Source: Planctomycetota bacterium
Lineage (GTDB): Bacteria; Planctomycetota; Planctomycetia; Planctomycetales; Planctomycetaceae
Reading direction: 5' to 3'
Length of the DNA stretch: 41,792 nucleotides
Assembly: GCA_027624335.1 (NCBI GenBank)
Contig: JAQBWV010000027.1
Span: 1 to 41,792 of the forward strand
In this document: positions 17,612 to 27,256 of the stretch, one piece after another
Numbering within the stretch: position 1 is the stretch's first letter
How the letters are laid out: each line of letters starts with the position of its first letter
Translations under genes and position numbers: made by a program
Notes under the pieces: generated by a model
Seen by the model: only the letters and a program-made list of their open reading frames with translations
Database searches by the model: none
What the model was told of the DNA's origin: nothing

Positions 17612-19954
17612 GTGATAGGGCAGACGGTCTCTCACTACAAAGTGATTCGGGAAATCGGCGCTGGCGGAATGGGCATCGTTTACGAGGCGCAGGATGTGCG
17701 TCTCCGTCGCTCCGTCGCGGTGAAGTTTCTTCCGGACAGCTGCGCCCGTGACGAACGTGCACGAGGCCGCTTCGAGCGGGAAGCTCAGACCGCGTCGGCT
17801 CTCGATCATCCAGGCATCTGTCGTATCTTCGACATCGGGGAGCACGACGGGCAGCCGTTCATCGTGATGGAACTGCTCACCGGCACGACGCTCAAGCAGG
17901 CCATCGGCACGAAGCCGCTCAATCTGTCGACGCTCTATTCTGTTGCAATCGACATAGCCGATGCGCTCCACGCGGCCCATAGTATTGGCATCATTCATCG
18001 CGACATTAAATCGGCAAATGTGTTTGTCGATACGCGAGGTCACGCGCGAATTCTCGACTTCGGCCTGGCCAAGCTGGTCCGCGATTCCCAACTTGAGCAG
18101 GGAGACTGGCACACTCCGACGGTCGAGTATGACGACGATGCTCATACCGCCACCGGAACGGTGCTGGGCACCATGAAGTACATGTCCCCCGAACAGGCTC
18201 GCGGGGAGGATGTCGATTTGCGTAGCGACCTGTTTTCGCTGGGAGTGCTTCTGTTTGAGATGGCAACCGGGCGAACGCCGTTTGGTGGACGAACGCTGGC
18301 GGTGACGTTTGATGAGATTCTCAACCTGACTCCCGGCCTGGCTTCAAAACTCAATGCGAAAATTCCGTCCGGACTGGACGACATGATTTCGCGTCTGCTT
18401 CAGAAATCACCGAACGACCGATACCAGTCAGCGGCGGAGTTACTTGCCGATCTGCAAGAACTTCGTGCGGGTGCCGGCGCGATCGGAAGCCAGATATCAC
18501 AGCCGTCAACTCCGAGCGTCAGCAAGCCATTTGAAGAGACGCTTTCGCACTCATCACGCCTGATTGACACACAACATGAACTCACACCATCGCTCGCTGT
18601 GCTGCCGTTTGTAAATCTCAGTGGAACTCCAGAAAACGACTACTTTGGCGACGGGCTCGCCGAAGAACTCATCACGGCATTCATGAAAGTGAACGGGCTG
18701 CGAGTTGCGGCTCGGACGAGTGCGTTTCAGTTCAAAGGGCAGTCGCTCGACGTTCGCGAAATCGGACGACAGCTTGGTGTGGCCTCCGTACTGGAAGGCA
18801 GTTTCCGGATCGCGGGACAACGACTTCGCATCACGGCGAATTTCATTACGGTCGCGGATGGCTGCCAGACCTGGTCCGAACGATTCGACCGGACAAAGGA
18901 TGATGTCTTTGACGTTCAGGACGAAATCGCGACGACGATTGTCGGTGCCCTTGAACTGACAATCGGTGGCCGGTCACAAAGTCGGATCGTTCAGCGACCG
19001 ACCCGAAATGTCGAGGCGTACAATCACTATCTGCGAGGTCGATTCCACTGGAAAAAACGGACCCCGGACTCGATCCATCAGGCGGTCGAGTGTTTCCGTG
19101 AATCGCTCGAACTTGACCCTGAATGTGCGCCGGCGCACGCGGGGCTCGCTGACTGCTACGCGATGCTTGGTGTCTACGCGGTAATGCCGCGGCGTATCGT
19201 GATGCCGCAGGCTGAGGCCGCAGCCCGTAAGGCGCTTGCCATTGACGAGTCGCTCGTCGAGGCACACGCGGCGTTGGGGCTGGTTACGGCAATTCACAAA
19301 TTCGAGTGGGACGCCGCGCGGACGCACTTCGAGCGAGCCATCGAGGTCGCACCGGATCACGCGACGGCTCGCTACTGGTTTGCGATGTTTGTGCTGCTTT
19401 CGCAAGGCCAGTTTGACGAGGCACTTGGTCAGGTCGAATGGGCCGCTCAGTTCGACCCGGTCAACCCGGCGATTCCGGCAACGGCAGGGATCATTCACCT
19501 CATGAGAAGCGACTTTGAAAAAGCAAAGGAGTCATTACGAACAGCGATCACACTGGAGCCCGGACATCCTCTAAGTAACATCGCTCTGGGCTGGGTGCTC
19601 GGGTCGACTGGCGATTTCGACGCGGCAAATGCGGCATTCGAGAAAGCGCATCCGATGCGGGTCGTCGCGCGTGGTGGCCAGGCCTGGGTTGCAGCGCTAT
19701 CCGGTGACCAGGCAAAAGCCGAAACGATCCTGGCCGAGCTACGTGAAATGTCGGCAAAGGGAAACTCGCAGGCGGACTTTGAAATCGCCCGTGCCGAAAT
19801 CGCGCTTGGCCACTTTGACTCGGCGTTCAATTGGCTTGAGAGGACTCTCGAGGAACGTGGCGGGACGCTGTTCTGGCTCAACGTCAATCCGCTGTTCGAA
19901 CCGCTTCGCTCCGACGCGCGTTTCGCCGATCTGAAAAGTCGTCTGAATCTCTGA
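17612..19954 (+). CDS. Ser/Thr protein kinase with TolB-like domain and TPR repeats
   Basis: A 780-residue Hanks-type kinase fused to sensor-like C-terminal parts. Kinase domain (about 9-280): glycine loop [12 protein letters not shown]38 (VAVKFLP), HRDIKSANV at 129-135, DFG at 149-151 and YMSPEQARG. From about residue 325 a FlgO/TolB-N-like domain follows ([37 protein letters not shown]), then TPRs from about 470 to the end. No membrane helix separates the domains, so it is probably cytoplasmic. The start is placed at the GTG of V-I-G-Q-T-V-S-H-Y, typical of these kinases; a TTG at 17576 is less likely. Expected action: phosphorylation of Ser/Thr on unknown partners, possibly read by FHA proteins such as those at 35242 and 36326. 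Confidence 0.9.
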   Translation: MIGQTVSHYKVIREIGAGGMGIVYEAQDVRLRRSVAVKFLPDSCARDERARGRFEREAQTASALDHPGICRIFDIGEHDGQPFIVMELLTGTTLKQAIGTKPLNLSTLYSVAIDIADALHAAHSIGIIHRDIKSANVFVDTRGHARILDFGLAKLVRDSQLEQGDWHTPTVEYDDDAHTATGTVLGTMKYMSPEQARGEDVDLRSDLFSLGVLLFEMATGRTPFGGRTLAVTFDEILNLTPGLASKLNAKIPSGLDDMISRLLQKSPNDRYQSAAELLADLQELRAGAGAIGSQISQPSTPSVSKPFEETLSHSSRLIDTQHELTPSLAVLPFVNLSGTPENDYFGDGLAEELITAFMKVNGLRVAARTSAFQFKGQSLDVREIGRQLGVASVLEGSFRIAGQRLRITANFITVADGCQTWSERFDRTKDDVFDVQDEIATTIVGALELTIGGRSQSRIVQRPTRNVEAYNHYLRGRFHWKKRTPDSIHQAVECFRESLELDPECAPAHAGLADCYAMLGVYAVMPRRIVMPQAEAAARKALAIDESLVEAHAALGLVTAIHKFEWDAARTHFERAIEVAPDHATARYWFAMFVLLSQGQFDEALGQVEWAAQFDPVNPAIPATAGIIHLMRSDFEKAKESLRTAITLEPGHPLSNIALGWVLGSTGDFDAANAAFEKAHPMRVVARGGQAWVAALSGDQAKAETILAELREMSAKGNSQADFEIARAEIALGHFDSAFNWLERTLEERGGTLFWLNVNPLFEPLRSDARFADLKSRLNL

Positions 19955-20133
19955 GGTTATGTGATTTGTCGCTGATGCATTTCTCAGATAGGCACGTAAG
20001 AACTTGCTCCCACTGGCCGGAAGTATGGAAGTGGCAGAAGTCAGACTTGCAGAGAGCTCATAGTTTCTGACAATGGGACGTCCGCAGCAGCCGGGGCGCG
20101 GAACTCAGCAACTGCTTGAATTGGAAACTGTAG

Positions 20134-21564
20134 ATGTCACGCACGAATCGCCGCTCTTTTCTCGCTGCATCGGCTACTGGCCTTGCCGGGTTGCCCGGTG
20201 TTGGCATCAATTGCGGACGAGCTGACGAGACAGCAGGCAATTCTCCGACCGGTGATTCACTGGCCGGCAAAGCGAAGTCGACAATCCTGTTTTTCCTGTG
20301 TGGCGGGGCCTCGCACGTTGACACGTGGGATATGAAGTTGAAGGCTCCGCGGGAATATCGAGGACCGTTTGAGCCGATTTCGACATCCGCTCCTGGCATC
20401 ACGCTGAGCGAGCATCTGCCGATGCTCGCCAAACAATCGCATCACCTGGCACTGGTGAATTCCGTCGGATCCAGCGTCAACACCAACGATCATCATGCTG
20501 GTTATTACTACAACCTGACCGGCCACGAAGCGGACCAGAGCTTCCGGACGCTCGGCAACAACCGCACGCCGTTCGCTGACGACTGGCCATACATGGGCTC
20601 GGTTGTCGCGGCCCGCCGACCTCAGCACAAGTTTCTTCCGAACGCGATTTCGCTGCCGCATATGCCCAGTCGAAAGCCGTACACACGCCCGGGCCAGTTC
20701 GGGGCAAAGCTGGGAGTGCAGTACGACCCGATGTACCTCGAAGGCAGTCAGGCCGCCCCGATGACGTTTCGTGCGCCTTCGCTCGAACTTCAGGCGGGGA
20801 TTGATACCGGCAGACTCGAAACGCGACGCACGCTGCTGACCTCGCTGGACGAGACTCGGCGCGATTTCGATCAGTTTGCGGCAGCCAACACCTGGAATCA
20901 GCAAACTGAACGGGCCATGTCACTGCTGGCTTCTTCGTCGACTGCGGCGGCGTTTGATATCTCAAGCGAACCGGAAGCCCTGAGGAAACGATACGGTGAT
21001 TCCGTAAACGCGATGAGTCTGCTCATGGCTCGCCGGCTGGTCGAAGTGGGAGTGCCGTTTGTGACGGTCTTCTGGCTCGGTCACGGCATTGGAACGCCGC
21101 TTGCGAAAAAGTGCCGCAGCGCGGGCAGCTGGGATACTCATGGCAGCAACTTCGACTGCCTCAAAGACGATCTTCTGCCAGAGTTCGACCAGTGCTTCTC
21201 GGCATTGTTAGAAGACCTCTCTGACCGAGGCATGCTTGACGAAACGTTATTGCTGATCACCAGCGAAATGGGTCGTACACCAAAGATTGGAGACCCTCGA
21301 TCAGGTGGTGTCGCTGGAGCCGGGCGAGACCACTGGACTCACTGCCTGACGGACGTCATGGCAGGAGGCGGCATTCAAGGCGGGCAAACTTACGGCGCCA
21401 GCGATCGCCTGGGCGAATACCCGGCCGACAATCCTGTCACCCCGGCCGACGTGGCGAAAACTGTCTACCACGCGATGGGAATCCACGATCTCGAAGCGAT
21501 CGATCGACAGGGACGCCCTTTCAACCTGCTGACTGAAGGACAGCCGATTACTGAGCTGTTCTGA
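20134..21564 (+). CDS. DUF1501 domain protein, Tat-exported
   Basis: A 476-residue DUF1501 (sulfatase/alkaline-phosphatase-like fold) protein with a Tat leader (NRRSFLAASATGLAGLPG, residues about 5-22). Family motifs are complete: FFLCGGASHVDTWDMK, NDHHAGYYY, WDTHGSNFDCLKDDLLPEFD, LLLITSEMGRTPKI and GRDHWTHCLTDVMAGGG, ending ELF. The catalytic role is not established. These genes commonly accompany DUF1553/DUF1549 cytochrome-like genes, but none lies next to it here; the neighbours are the kinase upstream and a DUF1559 gene downstream. It serves as the intact in-window comparison for the truncated DUF1501 remnant at 40374-41018. Confidence 0.93.
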   Translation: MSRTNRRSFLAASATGLAGLPGVGINCGRADETAGNSPTGDSLAGKAKSTILFFLCGGASHVDTWDMKLKAPREYRGPFEPISTSAPGITLSEHLPMLAKQSHHLALVNSVGSSVNTNDHHAGYYYNLTGHEADQSFRTLGNNRTPFADDWPYMGSVVAARRPQHKFLPNAISLPHMPSRKPYTRPGQFGAKLGVQYDPMYLEGSQAAPMTFRAPSLELQAGIDTGRLETRRTLLTSLDETRRDFDQFAAANTWNQQTERAMSLLASSSTAAAFDISSEPEALRKRYGDSVNAMSLLMARRLVEVGVPFVTVFWLGHGIGTPLAKKCRSAGSWDTHGSNFDCLKDDLLPEFDQCFSALLEDLSDRGMLDETLLLITSEMGRTPKIGDPRSGGVAGAGRDHWTHCLTDVMAGGGIQGGQTYGASDRLGEYPADNPVTPADVAKTVYHAMGIHDLEAIDRQGRPFNLLTEGQPITELF

Positions 21565-21971
21565 TTCCGTTCTGCGGCGTCAAAGATGCAGAACCCGCGA
21601 CATCAGTGTGGCGATATCGGCGAGTCAGGCCCGGTCGCCGCTGCGGACTTTGGTCGTTGCTCAGCCCTGATATGCGCTCGCGGTCAGCTCTTTCGGCACT
21701 ACGGCCCAGTCGATGTTGCCTTCGCTCAGCGGAACGGCAAATGCTTTCCGCATACCGTTGGCCACACGATCACCAGGTTCGGAGTCGTCCTGCGACTGAA
21801 AATTTGCTGAGCTGCAAAGTTTCAGACTTCGTGGGGTTGCGATTTGACAAGAGACATGGTCTACTCTGTTTGCAATTGAGATTGCGTCTCAATTGCAAAC
21901 AGAGCCTGCCACTCAACTTGTCGATGGTTGAGTTAAGACCCTCTCAGTATCCCACCTGAAGGATTGTTGAC
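21565..21971. other. Intergenic region with a perfect 18-bp hairpin
   Basis: A 407-bp gap between the DUF1501 and DUF1559 genes. The left 280 bp hold nothing recognisable. The right part has TTGACA at 21844-21849 followed by a perfect long hairpin (21864-21904) and an AAGGA ribosome-binding site before the DUF1559 start. Confidence 0.5.
21864..21904. promoter_or_regulatory. Perfect 18-bp stem, 5-base loop hairpin
   Basis: CTCTGTTTGCAATTGAGA at 21864-21881 pairs exactly with 21887-21904 around the loop TTGCG. No T-run follows, so it is not a standard terminator. It lies 67 bp before the DUF1559 start and just downstream of TTGACA, so it could be a leader hairpin, an mRNA-stability element or an operator. 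Confidence 0.7.
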
Positions 21972-22979
<1,008 letters not shown>

Positions 22980-23024
22980 AATCTTGACTGGGTTGGTAGT
23001 CAGACGGGTATGGGTTGAAAAAGC

Positions 23025-23068
23025 AAGGCCCCGTTCCTGAGTTGAAGGACTTAGGAACGGGGCCTTTT
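23025..23068 (+). terminator. Intrinsic terminator after the DUF1559 gene
   Basis: A 16-bp stem (23025-23040 with 23051-23066, one G-T type mismatch at the loop end) rich in GC (GGCCCCGTTCC), ending in TTTT at 23065-23068. Because AAAAAGC precedes the left arm, it may also stop transcripts arriving from the other side. Confidence 0.9.
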
Positions 23069-23104
23069 CGATTCAAAGCCGAGACACAACACAACAACTA
23101 TCGC

Positions 23105-24373
23105 TTACTGAAAGCGAGTTGCCCGAAAGACCTGCGTAACGCGAGTCGAAGGTGCCTGGCCTGGCAGGGGCGAATACCCTGGTGAAAGGCTCGATGTCGA
23201 TGGGCCGGGCGCAGGATTACTGGCTGGAGCAGCCGGTGCCTGCGGCAATGGCTCGACAGGTTGAGGAGCTGAGTACCGCTGCTGTGAGGGAGCGACAGGC
23301 TGTTGAGCGTTCCCGATCTGAGACTGTTGTGCCTGTTGTGGCTGGTATTGTTGAACGACCGGCTGTTGGGTCACTGCCGGGCGGTAGGCTGGTTGATATT
23401 GCTGCTGCGGTACTGGCTGACGAAACGCTATCTGAGGCTGCGAGTACACCGGCTGTCCGCCCTGGTACTGAGGTTGTGGAGGATATTGCGGCTGTGAATA
23501 CTGCTGCATCGCTGGCTGGTACGGTGTGGCGGGCTGCTGCCACTGCTGTTGTGGAACCATCTGATGCTGATGCATCTGGAATTGTTGAACCGAACCAACC
23601 CCCGAGTTGCAGGTCGAGCAACCGCCACTTGTCGGGTACTGATTGACGACGACGCCTTCCATCACATACTCGTTGACGACGCAACTGTTGCCACACGGGT
23701 TACACGGAGACGAACACGGGCTCCAACAGGGGTTGCAGCTCGGAGCGCAACACGACGAACCGAACGATGACAGTTTGCAGCGCAGATGGTCTTTGACGTT
23801 CTGTACTTTGTATTTTGCCAGATAGAACGGATGAGCCACCGTTCCCAGGATCGCGCTGGCCAGACCGCAACCGGTCGAGCAACAGGATGTCTCGCAACAG
23901 GTTGTCGGGCAGCATGGTGGAGGGCAGCAGCTCGACACGATTGGTGCGCAGCATCCGGTCTGAATGATGTTCGAGTCTCGGATGACGCTTGACGTCTCAA
24001 AGCCCATCCTTCGCACTGGCCCGGATGGAAACAGACCAGCCGACGGCACTGGAGTTTCTGCTTCGAATGGCGGCAGAGTTGGTGGATTCGAAACCGGGCG
24101 AGATCTAAACCGCTCGGGAGCACTGGCTGTTCCAGGCTCGGGAAGAATCAGCGGCGCCTGTCCGTCCGGCACAGCTTCGAGCTGCGGAGCGCGATAGGGC
24201 TCGGCATATGTTGGCGTCCCTGACTTTCGAAACGGCATGATCGAATGAATTGACGGCAGACTTGGCCGAGGTAGGCGGTCGACGCAGTCGCGACAGGTCT
24301 GACAGCCAACCAGTCCGGCTGCCACGACCATGCCCGCTGCGACGACGACGCGCATGCGAATTGAGAAATTCAT
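23105..24373 (-). CDS. Cys-rich and Gln/Pro-rich lipoprotein
   Basis: A 422-residue low-complexity protein. The N-terminus is a lipoprotein signal (VVVAAGMVVAAGLVGC, lipobox L-V-G-C24), so it is predicted to be membrane-anchored and outside the cytoplasm. Residues about 145-260 are packed with CC and CxxC pairs (GCCAPIVSSCCPPPCC, CCETSCCSTGC, CWSPCSSPCNPCG). The last 150 residues are rich in Gln, Pro and Tyr (QQWQQPATPYQPAMQQYSQ). Such composition fits a structural or surface-layer protein cross-linked by disulfides; no enzyme domain is visible. The frame is open upstream to 24640, but the lipobox makes 24373 the credible start. I do not recognise a named family. Confidence 0.78.
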   Translation of the reverse strand: MNFSIRMRVVVAAGMVVAAGLVGCQTCRDCVDRLPRPSLPSIHSIMPFRKSGTPTYAEPYRAPQLEAVPDGQAPLILPEPGTASAPERFRSRPVSNPPTLPPFEAETPVPSAGLFPSGPVRRMGFETSSVIRDSNIIQTGCCAPIVSSCCPPPCCPTTCCETSCCSTGCGLASAILGTVAHPFYLAKYKVQNVKDHLRCKLSSFGSSCCAPSCNPCWSPCSSPCNPCGNSCVVNEYVMEGVVVNQYPTSGGCSTCNSGVGSVQQFQMHQHQMVPQQQWQQPATPYQPAMQQYSQPQYPPQPQYQGGQPVYSQPQIAFRQPVPQQQYQPAYRPAVTQQPVVQQYQPQQAQQSQIGNAQQPVAPSQQRYSAPQPVEPLPQAPAAPASNPAPGPSTSSLSPGYSPLPGQAPSTRVTQVFRATRFQ

Positions 24374-24736
24374 GTGGGAGATGCCTCGCGCAATCGATGT
24401 GAGTGATTCGTGGTGTGCTTCGCCGGGGCGTCGTGCCGCGCAGGAAGAGACGCACCTCGAACATCGACCGCAGACCATTGACGGCAGAAGCTGAAGGGTC
24501 CCGATTTCCGGGCGATCGGCAAACGCAGTCTGTCTGGCGCAGAGATCCCGCAAGCACGCAATGTCGCCTCTGCAAGCGATCTGAAGCCTGTACCGGTCGT
24601 GGCGGACGAGACCGGTGATCAGCGTCGGGTCATGCCGCACAACCCGGTTCTGTCATCCGCAACAATCGCAAGACATTTGCCTTGTCGCGCAATCATGTCT
24701 CCGGCGATGCGTTGAAGAATTGTGCGACTTTTAGAA
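24374..24736. other. Intergenic region
   Basis: A 363-bp gap between the lipoprotein gene and hom, both on the minus strand. The minus frame is open for 89 codons in phase with the lipoprotein gene but shows no recognisable protein. A small inverted repeat (ACCGGTC 24592-24598 with GACCGGT 24610-24616) could fold after the hom stop, but it has no T-run. Confidence 0.4.
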
Positions 24737-26056
24737 TCAGTCGGCGACGGCCATTCGAACATGTGGAGCACGGACGGTCGACAACTGTGCCAGTGAAGCC
24801 TCGGCGGCTCGGATGGAGCCTTCGGTTGTGCGGTGCGTCATGATGACCAGCGGTACAATCGGGACGCCGCCGTTCTCTGAGGCGTCCACTTCGGGAGCTT
24901 CGTGCTGGATGATTGATGCCAGACTGATCTGGTTTCTCCCCAGGATGTCAGCAACTTCTGCGATCACTCGTGGGCGGTCTTCGACGTTGAACCGCAGAAA
25001 GTATCGCCGCTGAATCTGGTCGGCGGACATGACTGTCAGTCCGGAATCGTCCTGCCACAGATTGAGTTGAGGAAACGTCTGCTGGGCTCGACCAATGGCA
25101 ACGTCGACCAGGTCAGAGACGACAGCCGAAGCTGTTGGCATCTGCCCTGCCCCGGCTCCAGCCATGACCAGGTGGCCGACAGCGTCTCCTTCGAGTTCGA
25201 CGATATTGAGGGCTCCGTCCGTTTGCGCAATCGCACGTTCCCGACGAAGCAGCGTCGGCTCGACATGCATCTCCAGTTGCTGACCGACGACACGCGCCAC
25301 CGCCAGCAGTTTCACACGATAGCCAAGTTCCTCGGCGTACAGCATGTCCGCAAGTTCCAGAGTATCGATACCCTGCCGCGGAAAATCTTTAAGCTCAACC
25401 TTCTTACCTAAAGCAAGTTGAGTCAGCAGAATCAGTTTCTGCGCGGCGTCGGTTCCGTCGACATCCATCGCCGGATCGGCTTCGGCATAACCCAGTGCCT
25501 GCGCTTCAGCGAGCACGTCTTCATACTGGCGATGCTTACCGAGCATTTCGCTGAGGATGAAGTTGCTGGTGCCGTTGAGAATCGCCTCGATCGAAACAAT
25601 CCTGTTGCCGGTCATCGAGCGACCGACTGCCGCGATGATCGGGATCCCTCCAGCAACGGCCGCTTCATAGGCGACACAGACTTCAGCCTTGCGAGCTGCG
25701 GCAAAGACTTCGTTTCCGTGCTCAGCCAGCAACGCCTTGTTGGCGGTGATCACGTGTTTGCCGGTAGCAATCGCTGCGAGGACCGCCTCGCGAGCGATCG
25801 TCGTACCGCCCATGAGTTCCAGGACGACGTCGACTTCCGGATCCGAGACCGCGGCCAGCCAGTCTGTCGTCAGGCTGTTGACCGGCACCTCGACTTCTCG
25901 CGGCCTCGAAGTATCACGCACCGCAACGTGCCTGATTTCGAAACTTCGACCGGCTCGGCAGCTCACGGGAGAATTCGGACCGTTCAGGATTCGGACGACC
26001 CCGGACGCGACAGTCCCCAGACCAAGTATTGCGAGCCGAATTGCAGGTTCAGACAT
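24737..26056 (-). CDS. hom: Homoserine dehydrogenase with C-terminal ACT domain
   Basis: A 439-residue enzyme reducing aspartate semialdehyde to homoserine with NAD(P)H, on the threonine/methionine branch of the aspartate pathway, in the cytoplasm. The Rossmann loop is GLGTVASGVV near residue 12. The catalytic region shows VITANKALLAEHG, YEAAVAGGIPII, LNGTSNFILSEM, ALGYAEADPAMDVDGTDAAQKL with the catalytic Lys, and LELADM. The last ~90 residues (RYFLRFNVEDRPRVIAEVADILG) form an ACT domain, which usually confers feedback inhibition by threonine. Length is normal for the ACT-containing form. It is transcribed alone. A 20-bp palindrome lies 18 bp before its start and could be a regulatory site. 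Confidence 0.96.
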   Translation of the reverse strand: MSEPAIRLAILGLGTVASGVVRILNGPNSPVSCRAGRSFEIRHVAVRDTSRPREVEVPVNSLTTDWLAAVSDPEVDVVLELMGGTTIAREAVLAAIATGKHVITANKALLAEHGNEVFAAARKAEVCVAYEAAVAGGIPIIAAVGRSMTGNRIVSIEAILNGTSNFILSEMLGKHRQYEDVLAEAQALGYAEADPAMDVDGTDAAQKLILLTQLALGKKVELKDFPRQGIDTLELADMLYAEELGYRVKLLAVARVVGQQLEMHVEPTLLRRERAIAQTDGALNIVELEGDAVGHLVMAGAGAGQMPTASAVVSDLVDVAIGRAQQTFPQLNLWQDDSGLTVMSADQIQRRYFLRFNVEDRPRVIAEVADILGRNQISLASIIQHEAPEVDASENGGVPIVPLVIMTHRTTEGSIRAAEASLAQLSTVRAPHVRMAVAD

Positions 26057-26073
26057 CTTTAGAACGGCCTTTT

Positions 26074-26093
26074 GAATCAGTAGTCACTGATTC
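26074..26093. promoter_or_regulatory. Palindrome before hom (GAATCAGT-AGTC-ACTGATTC)
   Basis: A perfect 8-bp inverted repeat with a 4-base spacer, 17 bp from the hom start codon. Size and position fit a dimeric repressor operator or a small hairpin masking the leader. No regulator is identified. Confidence 0.5.
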
Positions 26094-26306
26094 GTGAATT
26101 GGATCAGCGGACTTCATTTCGAACGATTTACCTGTGTCATCCTGGTTAACACATCCCTGCTGTCTGCGGTTAGTCGTCGCACAGGCGGGGAATCTTAGTC
26201 GCTTGCAAAAGCGAATGCTTCCATAGGATTCGTCTGCAACCGTCGAACTTACCCTGGCGTCAGGGGCAACGATACGTCCTGTTCACGGCAGTCGTACTCA
26301 GGCCGA

Positions 26307-26334
26307 TTGCGAGTGCGTGCTGTGGGCCTATAAT
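26307..26334 (+). promoter_or_regulatory. Probable sigma-70-type promoter for mqnA-mqnC
   Basis: TTGCGA (26307-26312), a 16-bp spacer and a consensus TATAAT (26329-26334). It lies 28 bp before the mqnA ATG, so the transcript would have a short leader. Confidence 0.6.
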
Positions 26335-26362
26335 CGTCACATTCGCTGACTTGAGGCATCTG

Positions 26363-27256
26363 ATGACTGAACAGCTTCTGGCAACAGAATCCGAAATATC
26401 CGTGACTGAACCTGTAAATTCTCCGTACGAAGCCGGTGAAATGTGCGATCGTGCGCAGATGCCCGCCTCCGCCGTCCGTATCGGAGCGGTCAGTTACCTG
26501 AATTCCAAGCCGCTGATCGAAGACCTGTCTAACCTGCTTCCGGAAGCCAGCGTCAGTCTCGATTACCCAAGCCGCCTTGCTGATCAGTTGGCCGCTGGCG
26601 ATCTGGACGTCGCGTTGATTCCGTCGATCGAGTACATGCTGAGGTCGGATTACGAAATCATCTCCGACGCGTGTGTGGCGACTCGTGGGCCGGTTCTCAG
26701 CGTCAAGCTTTACAGTCGCGTCGACCCTGGTGCGATCCGGACACTCGCTCTGGATGAGGGCTCTCGGACAAGTGCGGCGCTCGCTCGGGTTATGCTGCTC
26801 GACCGGTACGGTGTTGAGCCGGATCGACAACCGCTGCCGATTGAAATGTCGGTTCAGCATACGAACGCCGACGCCGTTCTGCTGATCGGCGATCGAGCGA
26901 TGCACGCTCCGGCAGAAGAGTTTCACACCGTGTGGGATCTTGGTGCCGAGTGGACAACCTGGACGGGACTTCCCTTCGTGTTCGCGATGTGGGTCGCGCG
27001 GCGCGGCGTCGCCACGACTCACGTCGAGCAGATGTTGAGCGAATCACGCAACCGGGGAGTGGCGAGTATTCCTGAGATCGCCAGACGCGAAGCGGCCACA
27101 CTGAACATCTCTGTCGAGTCCGCAGAGCGATACCTGATTGATAATCTTTATTTCCGCCTGACATCGGCAGAACGCAACGGCCTGCGACTGTTTCAGCAAT
27201 TGTCTGTGCAGGCGGGACTGGCTCCTGAAGGAGTGGACCTTGTCTTCCGAAATTAA
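26363..27256 (+). CDS. mqnA: Chorismate dehydratase (futalosine pathway)
   Basis: A 297-residue cytoplasmic MqnA-type protein of the periplasmic-binding-protein-like fold. It makes 3-enolpyruvoyl-benzoate from chorismate, feeding the futalosine route to menaquinone. Visible family segments: IGAVSYLNSKPLI (the N-x-x-P substrate loop), LDVALIPSIEY, RTLALDEGSRTSAAL, AVLLIGDRAM and TGLPFVFAMWVAR. The ATG at 26363 is chosen because GAGG lies 6 bp upstream and the 27-residue leader before the conserved core is short; a TTG at 26351 is the alternative. The 3' end overlaps mqnC by 17 bp, so the pair is co-transcribed. Confidence 0.94.
   Translation: MTEQLLATESEISVTEPVNSPYEAGEMCDRAQMPASAVRIGAVSYLNSKPLIEDLSNLLPEASVSLDYPSRLADQLAAGDLDVALIPSIEYMLRSDYEIISDACVATRGPVLSVKLYSRVDPGAIRTLALDEGSRTSAALARVMLLDRYGVEPDRQPLPIEMSVQHTNADAVLLIGDRAMHAPAEEFHTVWDLGAEWTTWTGLPFVFAMWVARRGVATTHVEQMLSESRNRGVASIPEIARREAATLNISVESAERYLIDNLYFRLTSAERNGLRLFQQLSVQAGLAPEGVDLVFRN
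27228..27233 (+). promoter_or_regulatory. Strong ribosome-binding site fixing a TTG start for mqnC
   Basis: AAGGAG lies inside the mqnA coding end, 6 bp before the TTG at 27240. No ATG or GTG lies at a comparable position before the conserved MqnC sequence. Confidence 0.75.

Larger units (their letters stand above)
26057..26362. other. Divergent intergenic region between hom and mqnA
   Basis: A 306-bp gap. On the hom side is a perfect 8-bp inverted repeat at 26074-26093. On the mqnA side is a TATAAT box at 26329-26334 with an upstream TTGCGA. The middle holds nothing recognisable. Confidence 0.55.

Noticed and set aside
21844..21872. Sigma-70 promoter from TTGACA before the DUF1559 gene
   Set aside because: At 17 bp spacing the -10 would be TGTTTG, and the better TACTCT is only 12 bp away; it is kept only as a remark with the hairpin.
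24374..24640. N-terminal extension of the Cys-rich lipoprotein
   Set aside because: The lipobox at residue 24 from 24373 requires a start there; the upstream frame has no recognisable content.
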